Source of the DNA: Ischnura elegans
Lineage: Eukaryota; Arthropoda; Insecta; Odonata; Coenagrionidae
Reading direction: 5' to 3'
Length of the DNA: 64,000 bases
Assembly (NCBI RefSeq): GCF_921293095.1
Contig: NW_025791724.1
Span: 1 to 64,000, forward strand
Shown: one piece after another, positions 25,657 through 36,727 of the stretch
Numbering within the stretch: the first letter of the stretch is position 1
Layout of the letters: every line of letters begins with the position of its first letter
The notes under the pieces: generated by a model
Database searches by the model: none
The model's input: the letters and a program-made list of their open reading frames with translations, nothing else
Told to the model about the DNA's origin: nothing
Position numbers and translations under genes: made by a program

Positions 25657-25827
25657 CGGTCTCCGAAATGGTACGATACCCTCAGTACCCACGGACCGCT
25701 ATCCGTAAGTTGCGAGAACGGTCTCCGAAATGGTACGATAACCTCAGTACCCACGGACCGCCATCCGTAAAGCGAATAGCGGTCTCCGAAATGGTCCGAT
25801 ACTTTAACTATGGTCTCGGAAGAAAAT
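25657..25827 (-). repeat. 61-bp tandem repeats in LINE-A2 5' UTR
   Basis: Three units start at 25657, 25719 and 25780, each opening CGGTCTCCGAAATGG. They match the set in LINE-A1 almost base for base, so the repeats belong to the element and not to the flank. Unit 2 here reads GGTACGATAACC where A1 reads GGTACGATATCC. Confidence 0.85.
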
Positions 25828-25886
25828 TTTCGAAAATTTTTGCAGGTTTACGGAAACGGATTAAGCGTTTAGATCCTTAAACCGGC

Positions 25887-26003
25887 TGCGTAAATTCACC
25901 ACGACGACGACGATCCTCAATTTTAACGGGCTTTTATACCCTTGATTCGTCCAATCTCCGGTGCGTATATATACCACCTCTCCGGCTGTGGTGAATTTAC
26001 GCA
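25887..26003 (-). promoter_or_regulatory. Inverted H4 promoter module between LINE-A2 and LINE-A3
   Basis: A second 117-bp module with the same 16-bp inverted terminal repeats (25887-25902 and 25988-26003) and the same H4 promoter core. It differs by one base from the first module (CCAATCTCC for CCAACCTCC). The complement of TATAAAA is at 25932-25938. It joins LINE-A2 directly at 25886/25887, without the 8 extra H4-leader bases seen before LINE-A1. It faces LINE-A2 in the sense direction. Confidence 0.85.
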
Positions 26004-28654
26004 AGTGCGTAAAAAGGGAATTTTGACTCAACAAGTGTATAGGGACCAGTGTAACCTTTCCAGTGTAAGTGAAGGAGAGTGAGAAAGACAGGCTTCTAGT
26101 GAGCGCGTGCAAAAGCACTCTAAAAATTAATAAGACTACAAACTAACGGCATCGGAAGCCGGGAACGGCCCTTAATGGCCCCAAAATGACATTACAATTT
26201 TTACAATAATTATTTTTGAGCTTTTATTATTTTTATCATTTTTTTTGTCGCATACAATGCGTGTTTTGCTCATTTTATATTTTTTTTTGGTTCATTTTAT
26301 CAGTTTTAATATTTTTTTGTCTGATTTTTAGCATTTTTATATTTTTTTGTTTAAGTTTTTCCATTTTCTTTTCAAACCACAATATAATTATTACCATAAC
26401 ATTGATTAAATTTTTGAAAGAAAAGACATAGGATAGAATTCGTTATCAGCGAAATAATATTTCTTTTGGAAGTCTGTAGCTTTTGAAGCGTTTTGAATGT
26501 ACAGGGTAATCCCATAGTGTTTTTGTAAGCGTGTTACGTGGAAGGGAGTTCTGTAGTCTCACAGCTTGTGACTTGATGAACTCGTGTATTTTGGGTACTT
26601 TGTGAGCGCGTCTTATTTCAGTCATTGGCATGAGTCTACGTTGGTTTGTGATGTAGCGCAGAGTACGATTCTGGAATGTTTCTAAGTGTTTGATATTCGT
26701 GAGGGAAGTGTTGCCGAACACTTCGCACCCGTAAAGCAGCCGAGGACGAATATAAGATTTATACAGCGTCACCTTGTCCTGTCTAGAGATCCTAGATCTA
26801 TTGTTAAGCATGCAGCTAAGAGAGATTTTGGCTGCAATGGCAGATTTCAAGGCTTGCTTTACGTGCGCGGACCAGAGCAATTTGTTATCGAAATGTAACC
26901 CTAAGAATTTGTGTGATGAAACCATTGGTACTTTACAGGAATTGAAGGTAAGGGATTGGGAGATAGGTTTTTTTCGCCGTTGAAAGACGTCAAGGCTGCT
27001 TTTGGCAGCGTTGATTGTCATCTTCGACGAAACAGTCCACTTTTCAAGAAGAGAAAGATGGGTTTGGATTTTACGCAAAGCGTAAATGCCGCTCCAGGAT
27101 TGAGCCGCTATTGCGGTATCATCGGCAAACATGAAAGTTTGAGTTTGTGGAGAAGAAGGAAGGTCATTGACATATAGGTTGAAAATGGTAGGTGACAAAA
27201 TGGCGCCCTGGGGAACGCCACAGTTCGTTTCTCTCGCTTGCGACAATTCACCGCCTTCGGCTATCTGGAATTTCCTCTTGTATAGGAAGCTCTGAATGAG
27301 TTTCGAAAGAGAGGGCGGAATGTTTGCCCTGCAAAGCTTGAGGATTAGGCCCTTGTGCCACACTTGGTCGAATGCCTTGGCGACGTCGAGGAAAACCGCT
27401 GCCGTATACCTACGGCGTTGAAAACCTTGGGCAACAAATTCGGCTAGTCTTAGGACTTGGTGCAAAGTTGAGATTCCTTGGCGGAATCCCATTTGCTCCG
27501 GGCGGAGTACGTCATTTGTCCGTAAGTAAATGTCGAGACGTTTTTTGATGACTTTTTCGAACATTTTTGAGATGTTCGAAAGCAAGGAAATAGGACGGCG
27601 GTTGAGGGGAATGGTAGGATCTTTGCCAGGTTTAGGAATTAGGACTATTCGCGCTGCTTTCCATGCAGATGGAAAATAACTGGCGGCCATGCAGTTATTA
27701 AACAGCGCTAGGAGGTGGAGAATGGCAGGTCTAGGTGCATTCATCAATTGTCTGTTCGACACCTCGTCGAGTCCAGACGCTTTTCTAGGATTGAGATACT
27801 TGACGAGTAATCTCAATTCCGTCTCAGTCACAGGAATAAATGGAGGAGTTGGAGTATTCGCAAGTGCGGTATACTCTATTTCTGCTTCTTGGTCGTCGTC
27901 AGTCACCGACCAATCAGCTTTCATCGTCATTGTGGCCTGAAAGGCGTCAGCTAATATCTCTGCTTTGTCTTTAGCGTCATGGATGAACATGTCGTTTTGT
28001 CGTAAAGGAACCTGAGAAGGCCCTTTCTTTGATAGGTATCGCGCCATCTTCCAAATGGAGTTGTCGCTAACGGAAAGAGAATTAATTTTGTTCATCCATA
28101 ATTCCCTACGATGTCGTCCAATTTCTTGCTTCACACGAGCGGCAAGGAAATTGTAAAGTCTTCTGTCAGTGACGTCATGTCTCCGAATCCAACGTCTACG
28201 CACTCGGTTTCGTTCCTTCATGAGTTCTAGGGTATGATCGGGAAGGATATTTGGATCGGCCGGTGGCCGGAAATATGGAAGGGAAGAAAGGGCATGGGCG
28301 TCAAGGAGTTTTGATGTTATTAACTCGACATGCGCGTCAATTGCATCAGGAGTGGCTGAGTTTGGGATAGGAATTTGGGAAAAGGAATCGTTGGAGTGAT
28401 TGACAAAAAATTGCCAATTCGTTTTCGCTGAAGGCGAAGGAATGAACTCTTCCGGCGAACACCAAATATGCATTTGGATTGGAAAGTGGTCGCTTGAAAG
28501 ATCGTCAATTACTTTGGGAGTGGAAAGTCGGTGGATATTTTTAGTCACACAGAGATCGAGAATATCCATGTTGCCGAAGGTATCAACATGCGTCGCCGAG
28601 AGCGGCACTTCGACATTACACTCGCCATCAGAGACAAAACTATTAAGAATCATC
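26004..28654 (-). mobile_element. LINE-A copy 3 (A3), 5'-truncated next to H4
   Basis: Minus-strand copy with the complete 3' UTR (26004-26445) and the RT part of ORF2. It breaks off inside the endonuclease region at 28654. The very next base begins the plus-strand H4 promoter, at the same TCACCAC that bounds the inverted modules. 5' truncation is typical of LINE insertion. The body is nearly identical to A2, so it is recent. It lies where the divergent H3 gene would be expected. Confidence 0.88.
26446..28654 (-). pseudogene. LINE-A3 ORF2, 5'-truncated reverse transcriptase
   Basis: The frame holds the last part of the endonuclease (SSDHFPIQMHIWCSPEEF), the linker and the whole RT with LDVAKAFDQVWHKG, GVPQGAILSPTIF and FADDTAI, ending in RLPKEILFR as in A2. 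The open frame appears to extend upstream to 28707, but those 17 codons are antisense H4 promoter, not LINE sequence. Compared with A2 there are only scattered single-residue changes. Without the N-terminal endonuclease it is not autonomous. Confidence 0.9.
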
Positions 28655-29095
<441 letters not shown>

Positions 29096-29154
29096 ATTTC
29101 CATCGCGGCAGCAGCCCATTACATCTGGCAGCTGCAGCATCATCGAATAACAAA

Positions 29155-29170
29155 GGTCCTTGTCAGGACC
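29155..29170 (+). terminator. H4 histone 3' stem-loop
   Basis: GGTCCTTGTCAGGACC gives a 6-bp stem with a 4-base TGTC loop. It is the replication-dependent histone mRNA 3' processing signal bound by SLBP. Confidence 0.95.
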
Positions 29171-30017
29171 ATAGAACATGCAGGATATTATTTGCCATTG
29201 CTTACACTCGTCGCAATCACAGAAATGTGATGTCATCGATAATACATGAGAACTAAGGTACTGGTTGAGTAAAGAAAATAAAATGGATGGAATTGTCACA
29301 TGACAAGTTACTATTATGCGAGTAAACCAAATACTTTCATTCATATTGAAAGTTGATTGAGTAAACTGCTGAGGGACGATCAATATGTTTCTATTTCTTA
29401 ATCCAACCCATATTACCGACTTCAACAATAATGGTCACTAAGTGTTCTATTTCCGGTAGTTATTGTTACATTTTAAAGCGGCACAAGCCGTTAACAATGT
29501 CGTCCATTGATAGTGTTACTTAGCAACGACCAAACGCCTTCGTCGATTTTCAAACTATTCTTCGACCGAATGCGGTGATTATGACACATTGTTAGACATC
29601 GCCTACCTGTTGCTAAGAAACGCACTGCTGCCAACATATTTTCAAACGGCTACATAGTATTCGGACTTTTTGGATATCCATTCAAATGTTCCTTTTACAA
29701 GGCGAAGCTATGGTATTGCAACATGTTTTTCCCCCATCATAATACTAATCCCTTAATTACTGTTCATTCATCATCACAGTTTCTCTAACTCTGTTTTTTC
29801 CACAGAGCTTTTTCTTCGGTGTTGGTATGCTTTCGTCACACTTGCTATCGTTCTATTATGTTATAATTTTCAAATTTTATAACCACTTGACAACTCGATC
29901 CACGACCTCTCCACCAGAGAAACAGAAAGTAATTTCTAGACTTTTTATGTGCACATTCTGGGAAGAGTACCAAATTCTTTGACATAGTCGTAAGACTGAC
30001 AGACCTAGATGGTTTGC
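29171..30017. other. H4-H2A convergent spacer
   Basis: About 0.85 kb of AT-rich DNA between the facing 3' stem-loops of H4 and H2A. I see no gene. It contains GTTACTTAGCAAC at 29515-29527, a one-mismatch RFX X-box-like motif, and a GTTGCTAAG half site near 29609. Confidence 0.6.
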
Positions 30018-30033
30018 GGTCCTAAAAAGGACC
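30018..30033 (-). terminator. H2A histone 3' stem-loop
   Basis: On the minus strand this reads GGTCCTTTTTAGGACC, a 6-bp stem with TTTT loop, 32 bp after the H2A stop. Confidence 0.95.
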
Positions 30034-30065
30034 ATTTTTTTATTCTCTTCGTAAGAAGAGAACGC

Positions 30066-30560
<495 letters not shown>

Positions 30561-31145
30561 ACCCTAACCAGCCAGGTTACATTAGAACAATTTTTGTGCG
30601 CAGTTGTTTGTGTTGTGAGGGTAGTGATTTGTTTGTGTGAGCAGAAACTTAAAACTATTGAGGAGGTAGATATTTAAATTGGGATTAATTTAATACAATA
30701 TTACATAATAACAGGTTATCTTTACCTTGATGATAAGGAGTTTGTTACATTTTGCTATGGATGATGAGGGTGGAGTTACTTTACTCTCTTTTTATACATC
30801 TTTATATTTTTTTTTTTTATTTTATGTTTTCTTTTATAATTTTTTATTTTTGTTTTCCATATTTTATCATTTTTTTTTCCTTTCTTTTCTTTTTATATTA
30901 TTTAATTTTTTTTATTATTTTATTTTATATTTATTTTTTATTTTTATTTATTTTTTTTTCTTTTCTTTTCGTTTTATAATATCATCATTAATTGTTAGAT
31001 TAGATATGACATTTTTTTTTTTTTTTTTTTTTTTTTAATTAAACTTTCTATTGAGAATTACATATTGTAATGTCTTTTTACAGTATTACTATAAACCGTT
31101 AAACGAGGTGACTAAATCTACAAGAAGGAAAGATACAAGATAGAC

Positions 31146-33839
31146 TCATAGGCGAGTAATTTGTTGAGGCAGTTTGTATGTGGTGAGGGTAGTTGGGTCA
31201 TAGTCCCATAAATCTGTAATTGAAGTGTTATGAGTTGCCCCGAGCCTGGACTTAAAATTGTTGGCTAATTTAGAAATGAATTGGGTTACTGTGGGAAGGT
31301 TGTGAAATTTAAGAACGTCTGCGATTCTGACATATCTAGATAAGTTTAGGAGATGGCGAAGGGAAATGTTTTGGAAGCTTTCCAATTTACGTCTTATTGT
31401 TGGGGAGAGTGCAAATATCTCGCAGCCATATAGAAGAGTAGGTCTAACCGTGGAGGTGTAGAGTTTGACTCTGCCGCTGTGAGAGAGGGGGGAGGTTTTG
31501 GAGCATAGTGCGACAATTGCCTGTCTAACTCCTCTGGCTTTGTTGGTGCAGTATTTCAAGTGAGGGTTGTATGATAACTTTTCGTCTAGCAGAACTCCAA
31601 GGAATTTGTGGGTTGATGCTCTTGGTATTCGAGTTTTGTTTATGAAGGGTGATGTTTGTGGTGCGAATTTACGTCTTTGTGAGAAATGAATATGTGTGCT
31701 TTTGGCGGCGTTGATTTTTATTTTCCATGTTTTTGTCCAGTTGTTGATGTGTTTTAAGTGAGTGTTAAGTTTGTTAATGTTGGTGTCTCCCCGCCGTGAC
31801 GTCGCCGCTATGGCGGTGTCATCAGCGTACATGTGAAGTGAAGTGTTTGATGTATGTGGCATGTCGTTTACGAATAGTGTAAATAGTAGTGGACTGAGAA
31901 TTGATCCTTGCGGAACTCCTGCCTCCATTGGTCTGAGGGATGAATGTGTTTTAGCTTCGGCGACTAGGAATTGTCTCTTGAGAAGGTATTCCCTTATGAA
32001 TAGTATGTCAGGAAGAGGTAGTTTTATTTGATTAAGTTTGAATAATAAGCCTTTATGCCAGACTTTGTCGAATGCGCGCGCAACATCTAGGAACACCGCG
32101 TCCGTTACAAGGCGGCGGTTGAAATTATGGCTTATTTTCTCAACAAGTCTGAGTATTTGGTGGAGGGCTGAGGTGTGTTTTCTAAACCCATGCTGTTCGG
32201 GTCTGATTATGTTGTTATCAGCGGTGAATGAGTCGAGTCTGTTGAGTACTAGGATTTCAAGTATCTTGGAGAGATTTGATAACAGGGATATAGGGCGAGA
32301 GTTGCCCGGGATTTTTGGGTCTTTCCCTGGTTTGGGAAGAAGAACGACTTTGGCTTTTTTCCAGGTTGCAGGGAAGTGTGGAAGATTGAAACAGTGGTTG
32401 AGTAGGTTAGAAAGGAGAAGGGGGAATTTTGGACATCTGGCGGCAAATCTGAGTTGAGAGTTACTGATATTGTCGAGGCCTGGAGCTTTTTTAACTGGGA
32501 GAGAATTTAACAGAGCTAGGATTTCGGAAGGAGTGGCAAGAGTGATGCTGGCGTTGGAGCTTAGAGGCAGATTTTTCGTAAAGTTGTTGACCTCAACTTC
32601 AATTGGTGAGGAGGATTTGTCCAGTGACATGGTCATTTGTAGATGATCTGCTTGAATCTCGACTTTTTTACTGGGATCGAAGATAAGAGTAGAGTTTACT
32701 GATAAGGGATGGTACATAGTTTTATTTGTTTGTTTTAAGGATTTAACAGTTTTCCAGATGGGTATTTTGCCGTTAGGGACAGGGTTGTCAAATGTTAGTT
32801 TTTGTATGTGTCTTTCCCAGTGGTGACGTTTCACGATGCAAATTTCAGACTTGACTTGAGTAGAAAGGCGGTTGTATAAGGTCTTGTCTAGGGGATCTCT
32901 GTGGATTTGCCATAAACGGCGAGCAATGTTGCGGCGCTTTATGAGGTCGACTAAATACTGGGGGTGTTTGTCGTGGCATTTGTTACGGGGAGTGAATGAG
33001 CGTGAGGCTCTTTGTTTGGCTGAGTTCAGAGCGGATGTAATAAGGTTGACTTGGGTGTCAATGGTTGCAGGGGTTGGAATTTCAATAGTGTTGATTTTAG
33101 AAAGGGAGTCATTGAGGTATGTGATGTATTTGTCCCAGTCCGTGACGTTCATTTCGGATGGTGCAATGGGGTAATAGTGTAAAGGAAGTGAGAAATATAA
33201 GGGGAGGTGGTCAGATGTGAAGGAGTAGATTACAGAGGGAGTGAATGAGGTTGGGAGATTGTGAGCAAGACCAAAGTCAATCACGTCACATGATTTTCGG
33301 GCATAGTGAGTAGGGGAGAGTGGAGCTAAGATTTGAAAATTTTTGTTTTTTATGTAGGAGTGTAAGATTTTTCCGTGCTTGTTAGACGTGTTACTATTCC
33401 AAGCTGGGTGTTTGCAATTCCAGTCGCCGAAGTATATGCCGTTTTGGGTGGAGAACAGGTGATCCAGATCGTCCACTGAAAATTTTGTGTGTGGTCTGCG
33501 GTATAAAGAGTAAAGGTGTAACGGACCGTCTTTAGTGTTTATCGAAATACCAAGAGCTTCGAATTTGTTTGGGTCAGGTGAGTTTAGAAGGGCGTGGGGA
33601 ATGTGTTTACGGATTAGGATGGCTACTCCTCCGCCTCGTGTTAGGCGGTCCAGTCTGTAAGTGTTGAAGTGTGGTGCGTATAACGATTTGTTTGGTGTCA
33701 GGTGAGTTTCCTGTAACAAGATAATGTCAGTGTTGTTGTCAAGGGCGTACTGGAGGAGTTCATGTTTTTTAGCCAGTACGCCGTTGCAATTCCAGGAGAT
33801 AACGTTTAGTGTATTCGTGTTTTTTTGGTGTGTGTTCAT
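31146..33839 (-). CDS. LINE-B ORF2, endonuclease and reverse transcriptase
   Basis: 897 residues, unbroken. The N-terminal endonuclease carries VISWNCNGVLAKK, ILLQETHL, YFGDWNCKHPAWN and SFTSDHLPLYF. The RT follows with PVKKAPGLDNISN, RPISLLSNLSKILE, DAVFLDVARAFDKVWHKG, AGVPQGSILSPLLF and the catalytic YADDTAI (Y at residue 671). The usual Jockey C-terminal region ends in TYKLPQQITRL. The start ATG is 23 nt after the ORF1 stop, so ORF2 would need reinitiation. The enzyme nicks target DNA and copies its own RNA. Confidence 0.93.
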   Translation of the reverse strand: MNTHQKNTNTLNVISWNCNGVLAKKHELLQYALDNNTDIILLQETHLTPNKSLYAPHFNTYRLDRLTRGGGVAILIRKHIPHALLNSPDPNKFEALGISINTKDGPLHLYSLYRRPHTKFSVDDLDHLFSTQNGIYFGDWNCKHPAWNSNTSNKHGKILHSYIKNKNFQILAPLSPTHYARKSCDVIDFGLAHNLPTSFTPSVIYSFTSDHLPLYFSLPLHYYPIAPSEMNVTDWDKYITYLNDSLSKINTIEIPTPATIDTQVNLITSALNSAKQRASRSFTPRNKCHDKHPQYLVDLIKRRNIARRLWQIHRDPLDKTLYNRLSTQVKSEICIVKRHHWERHIQKLTFDNPVPNGKIPIWKTVKSLKQTNKTMYHPLSVNSTLIFDPSKKVEIQADHLQMTMSLDKSSSPIEVEVNNFTKNLPLSSNASITLATPSEILALLNSLPVKKAPGLDNISNSQLRFAARCPKFPLLLSNLLNHCFNLPHFPATWKKAKVVLLPKPGKDPKIPGNSRPISLLSNLSKILEILVLNRLDSFTADNNIIRPEQHGFRKHTSALHQILRLVEKISHNFNRRLVTDAVFLDVARAFDKVWHKGLLFKLNQIKLPLPDILFIREYLLKRQFLVAEAKTHSSLRPMEAGVPQGSILSPLLFTLFVNDMPHTSNTSLHMYADDTAIAATSRRGDTNINKLNTHLKHINNWTKTWKIKINAAKSTHIHFSQRRKFAPQTSPFINKTRIPRASTHKFLGVLLDEKLSYNPHLKYCTNKARGVRQAIVALCSKTSPLSHSGRVKLYTSTVRPTLLYGCEIFALSPTIRRKLESFQNISLRHLLNLSRYVRIADVLKFHNLPTVTQFISKLANNFKSRLGATHNTSITDLWDYDPTTLTTYKLPQQITRL

Positions 33840-33862
33840 GATTGGTCCTGGAGGAGTAGCAG

Positions 33863-35755
33863 TTAATTCAGGAGGAATTGTTTCTTTTCCACTTTTGAGT
33901 GGAGGGAGGAGAGGTGGGTGCTAATGTTGCTGAACCACGTGAATAGTTCGTTGTCAGCGGGTTGTGGAGTGGCGGATGGATCAAGTGGAGGGAATTCGTG
34001 AGCGGAGGCGGCGGCGTATGAACGAAGTAGTGAGGGAGGATTGGGAGTGGTTTGGTTGGTTGAGTTTGCTAGACGTCGGGCTGCCATAGCGGCTTTTGCC
34101 GCTCGATGTTTTTCACACCCTCGGTAACTGGCGGTGTGATCAGAGGTGCAGAGAGCGCATTTGGCTGGTTCCTTGTCAGTTTTTGTGCATTCAGACGACA
34201 TGTGGTCGCCTGCGCATTTCACACATTTAGGGGGGAGGCAGCAATGGTTCTTGGTGTGACCTATGGCCTGACACCTATGGCATTGAACGGGAATGGCTGG
34301 TTTTTTGAAGGTATCTATTTTAATACCGAGACCAACAAGATGGTTGATTGCCATGAATTTGGCTGCGTCTATTGTGTGTTCTGTTATTACATGGACAACC
34401 TTTGTTGGGTATTTGGGGACTGAGGTATGACCTAGGTCTCGCTGCATTTTAGACGGTCGGGTGGAGAAGATTCTGGAGCATGAGATTACAGGGAATCCTA
34501 GATTTTGTAGTTCGGTTAGTATTTCATTGTCATCAACTGAGGCGAATGTACCTCGCAGAGAAAATTCTCTGCGCCTGTTTTCTTGCAGGCAGTATGTGTT
34601 GTAGGGGATATTTAGGTTGTTCAATGTTGCTTTGGCTGCAATGAAGTCGGCTACGTTAGAGCACTTGATAATTGCAGAAGAGTTCGATGTAGCGTGGGAG
34701 ATTGGAGGAAATTGGCAGTTTTTAATTAAATGGGCATGTAGAACTGGCCATTTGGAAGTATCTGCTATTTGAATGGGGGGAATTTTCTGTTTTTTATTGA
34801 CTGCCATCGTTGAGTGAAGCTCCTCTTGTGGGGTGGATGCATTGCAATCCATTAGATCGCCTGTTGTGGGGTTGACATTGGTGCTTTTAGCGGCCATTGT
34901 GGTATTTACCGTGTTAGGAGGTGTAAGCATGTGATTGGCAGGTATGGATTGGGTACCAGAGGGCGTTTTTGCTGATTTTGTGATTTTGGCCCTCTTAAGG
35001 GCCTCTACTGGAATGGCTTGTCCGAGGGCCTCGGGAGTGGTATCGTTGGACTTGTCATTGTGTGGGGGTTCAGTTTCAGTAACAATCTGGTAATTGGCCC
35101 TCTTAAGGGCCTCTACTGGAATGGCTTGTCCTAGGACCTCGGGAGTGGTATCGTTGGAATTGTCATTGTGTGGGGGTTCAGTTTCAATAACAATCTGGTA
35201 ATTGGTCCCCTTAAGGGCCGTGTCACTTATGGCTTGGTTAGGCACAGTGGTGGGAGTTTTTTGTCTTTGGGGTTTAGGTACTTGGTTGGTGGTCGCTTTT
35301 GACTTAGAGTTGGATTTTTTGATCGTCGTTTTGTTGTTGACGTCTTTAGTATTGGCGCTGTCGCCATTGACTTGTGCCAGAGGGGCAAATTTGTTTTTGT
35401 CAGCAAATATGGGTGTGATTGTGATTTGCTTTCCGCGGTTACGTGCGGAAGCCGACTGAAAGGTAGAGTCCAGACTCTGACATGGGGCCTGCGCGGACCT
35501 TCTCTGGCTGGCCGGGTTTGCTGGCGGGTTTAGAGTGGTTGGTGTAGGAACAGATGGTGACGCGGCCGGAACTGGGATGGCCGGAGTGGAGGAATTCGGG
35601 TTTACTGCTGGTACCGAGTTGAAAAAGGTCCCCATAAGGTCCTGTATGGCGTCTGCCGGCAGTTTAGCGAGCAGTTCCTTTACTGTCCGCAGCATGGCAT
35701 TGGTGTCCTCAGCGGCTGATGACGCAGAGCTCATTGGGGCCGCCATGGACTCCAT
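33863..35755 (-). CDS. LINE-B ORF1, gag-like RNA-binding protein
   Basis: 630 residues, longer than the LINE-A ORF1. After a Ser/Ala/Pro-rich N-terminus there is an internal tandem repeat of 36 residues (units ending in EALKRANYQIVTETEPPHND) between about 34988 and 35219. A central ORF1 fold and three zinc knuckles follow: CHRCQAIGHTKNHC, CVKCAGDHMSSEC and CALCTSDHTASYRGC. The frame is intact from ATG to stop. The repeat is the unusual part; see its own entry. Confidence 0.9.
   Translation of the reverse strand: MESMAAPMSSASSAAEDTNAMLRTVKELLAKLPADAIQDLMGTFFNSVPAVNPNSSTPAIPVPAASPSVPTPTTLNPPANPASQRRSAQAPCQSLDSTFQSASARNRGKQITITPIFADKNKFAPLAQVNGDSANTKDVNNKTTIKKSNSKSKATTNQVPKPQRQKTPTTVPNQAISDTALKGTNYQIVIETEPPHNDNSNDTTPEVLGQAIPVEALKRANYQIVTETEPPHNDKSNDTTPEALGQAIPVEALKRAKITKSAKTPSGTQSIPANHMLTPPNTVNTTMAAKSTNVNPTTGDLMDCNASTPQEELHSTMAVNKKQKIPPIQIADTSKWPVLHAHLIKNCQFPPISHATSNSSAIIKCSNVADFIAAKATLNNLNIPYNTYCLQENRRREFSLRGTFASVDDNEILTELQNLGFPVISCSRIFSTRPSKMQRDLGHTSVPKYPTKVVHVITEHTIDAAKFMAINHLVGLGIKIDTFKKPAIPVQCHRCQAIGHTKNHCCLPPKCVKCAGDHMSSECTKTDKEPAKCALCTSDHTASYRGCEKHRAAKAAMAARRLANSTNQTTPNPPSLLRSYAAASAHEFPPLDPSATPQPADNELFTWFSNISTHLSSLHSKVEKKQFLLN
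34988..35219 (-). repeat. 108-bp repeat in LINE-B ORF1 with histone-type hairpins on the opposite strand
   Basis: Units repeat every 108 bp, keeping the frame. On the plus strand each starts with a hairpin: GGCCCTCTTAAGGGCC at 34988-35003 and at 35096-35111, then the variant GGTCCCCTTAAGGGCC at 35204-35219. The first two are identical to the H1 mRNA 3' stem-loop at 63644-63659. In the sense frame the same bases encode EALKRA. Confidence 0.85.
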
Positions 35756-36180
35756 GGCGGCCTGATGGTAGCGTTGGGGAGGGCAGGGAGGGCTGTTTGG
35801 GGTCCCTAATAAGTGGACCCGGCCGCTTTCCCCGGGGGTGCAATGGGCGATTCTAACGGCCCAGAAGCCCGGGTACTAACGGCCAGGAAGACCAAGGGAA
35901 TTTGCCGCAGGTGAAAAGACGCCACCCGAAGGTGAGAACCGCGACGGCTACGCCCAAATTTAGGTACAGGCGCAGCCAGCCGCAGCCCTTCGGGCGCTCT
36001 TTTGGCGACTAGGGAGTAGGCGTTTAGCCGATTGCGTTGTCTTCTTCCCACAGGGGGTTGCGTGAAGTCCGCGGCCGGAGCAGTTGATGGCGCGGCTTCT
36101 TCTGGGGTTGCTTCTGCCCAAGGTTTCAGATCGGAAGGCTCAAGCGTGTTGACGTTGCTCAACCGTGTCTGTGTGGCTTA
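35756..36180 (-). other. LINE-B 5' UTR (GC-rich)
   Basis: A GC-rich stretch upstream of ORF1. It contains an open frame of 118 codons on the minus strand (35806-36162) with no motif I recognise; it is probably incidental to base composition. The boundary with the H2B promoter side is not sharply defined. Confidence 0.5.
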
Positions 36181-36199
36181 TACATTTTATGGCCTGCCG

Positions 36200-36318
36200 C
36201 TGGCCGACTGCTCCGTCTACTCGACCAATCCGGTGTCGGCGAGTCCCGACTTCACGGCATATAATAAAAATCTAGCCAAAAATTTTCATTCTCGCTGCTA
36301 CGCAACGTTGGTACCAAC
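36200..36318 (+). promoter_or_regulatory. H2B core promoter
   Basis: A CCAAT box at 36225-36229 and a TATA-like TATAATAAA at 36260-36268 precede the ATG by about 90 and 51 bp. This is the normal compact layout of an insect H2B promoter. LINE-B ends just upstream. Confidence 0.8.
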
Positions 36319-36690
36319 ATGCCACCCAAGACTAGCGGAAAGGCTGCCAAGAAGGCCGGCAAGGCCCAGAAGAACATCTCCAAGGGAGACAAGAAGAAGA
36401 AGCGCAGGAGGAAGGAGAGCTACGCAATCTACATCTACAAGGTCTTGAAGCAGGTCCACCCTGACACCGGTATCTCCTCCAAGGCCATGAACATCATGAA
36501 CTCCTTCGTCAACGACATCTTCGAGAGGATCGCCGCCGAGGCTTCCCGTCTCGCTCATTACAACAAGCGCTCCACCATCACCTCCAGGGAGGTGCAGACC
36601 GCCGTCAGGCTCCTGCTCCCCGGTGAACTGGCCAAGCACGCCGTGTCTGAGGGCACCAAGGCTGTGACCAAGTACACCAGCTCCAAGTAA
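36319..36690 (+). CDS. Histone H2B
   Basis: 123 residues, [19 protein letters not shown] to [10 protein letters not shown], the usual length in insects. It has a basic N-terminal tail, the conserved [19 protein letters not shown] histone fold start and the C-terminal AVTKYTSSK with the ubiquitinated lysine context. It forms the H2A-H2B dimer. Single exon, with a perfect stem-loop 21 bp after the stop. It is paired divergently with H2A across LINE-B. Confidence 0.99.
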   Translation: MPPKTSGKAAKKAGKAQKNISKGDKKKKRRRKESYAIYIYKVLKQVHPDTGISSKAMNIMNSFVNDIFERIAAEASRLAHYNKRSTITSREVQTAVRLLLPGELAKHAVSEGTKAVTKYTSSK

Positions 36691-36711
36691 ATTACTTGGT
36701 AGCGCCCCAAC

Positions 36712-36727
36712 GGCCCTTTTTAGGGCC
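36712..36727 (+). terminator. H2B histone 3' stem-loop
   Basis: GGCCCTTTTTAGGGCC gives a 6-bp stem and TTTT loop, the SLBP-bound 3' end signal. Confidence 0.95.

Larger units (their letters stand above)
18946..25886 (-). mobile_element. LINE-A copy 2 (A2), full length, carrying a nested LINE-D
   Basis: The 5' end is at 25886 (ACCGGC on the plus strand). A 317-bp 5' UTR is followed by ORF1, ORF2 and a long 3' UTR. Removing LINE-D and one copy of its 13-bp target duplication leaves about 5.04 kb with an unbroken ORF2 frame, so the element was intact when LINE-D landed. The 3' UTR has a T-rich block on the plus strand (about 19130-19320, A-rich in the RNA) and a distal 180 bp ending near 18946. 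There is no terminal poly(A). The exact 3' end is uncertain because it abuts the H4 promoter module; TTACGCAAGTGCGTAA at 18939-18954 is a perfect palindrome across that boundary. Confidence 0.88.
30600..36180 (-). mobile_element. LINE-B, full-length Jockey-clade LINE in the H2A/H2B gap
   Basis: A minus-strand element with two intact ORFs, a 5' GC-rich UTR (about 35756-36180) and a 3' UTR with a long T-rich stretch on the plus strand (about 30780-31036), ending in a poly(A) tract in the RNA sense near 31012-31036. Both limits are approximate; I found no convincing target-site duplication. The RT is related to LINE-A but clearly a different family. The insertion separates the H2A TATA side (30533) from the H2B CCAAT box (36225). 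All catalytic motifs are present, so it looks recently active. Confidence 0.85.

Noticed and set aside
30727-31038. Phe/Tyr-rich open frame of 103 codons
   Set aside because: It is the T-rich 3' UTR and poly(A) complement of LINE-B read in the wrong direction.
35806-36162. A 118-codon minus-strand frame upstream of LINE-B ORF1
   Set aside because: GC-rich 5' UTR with no recognisable domain; more likely incidental.
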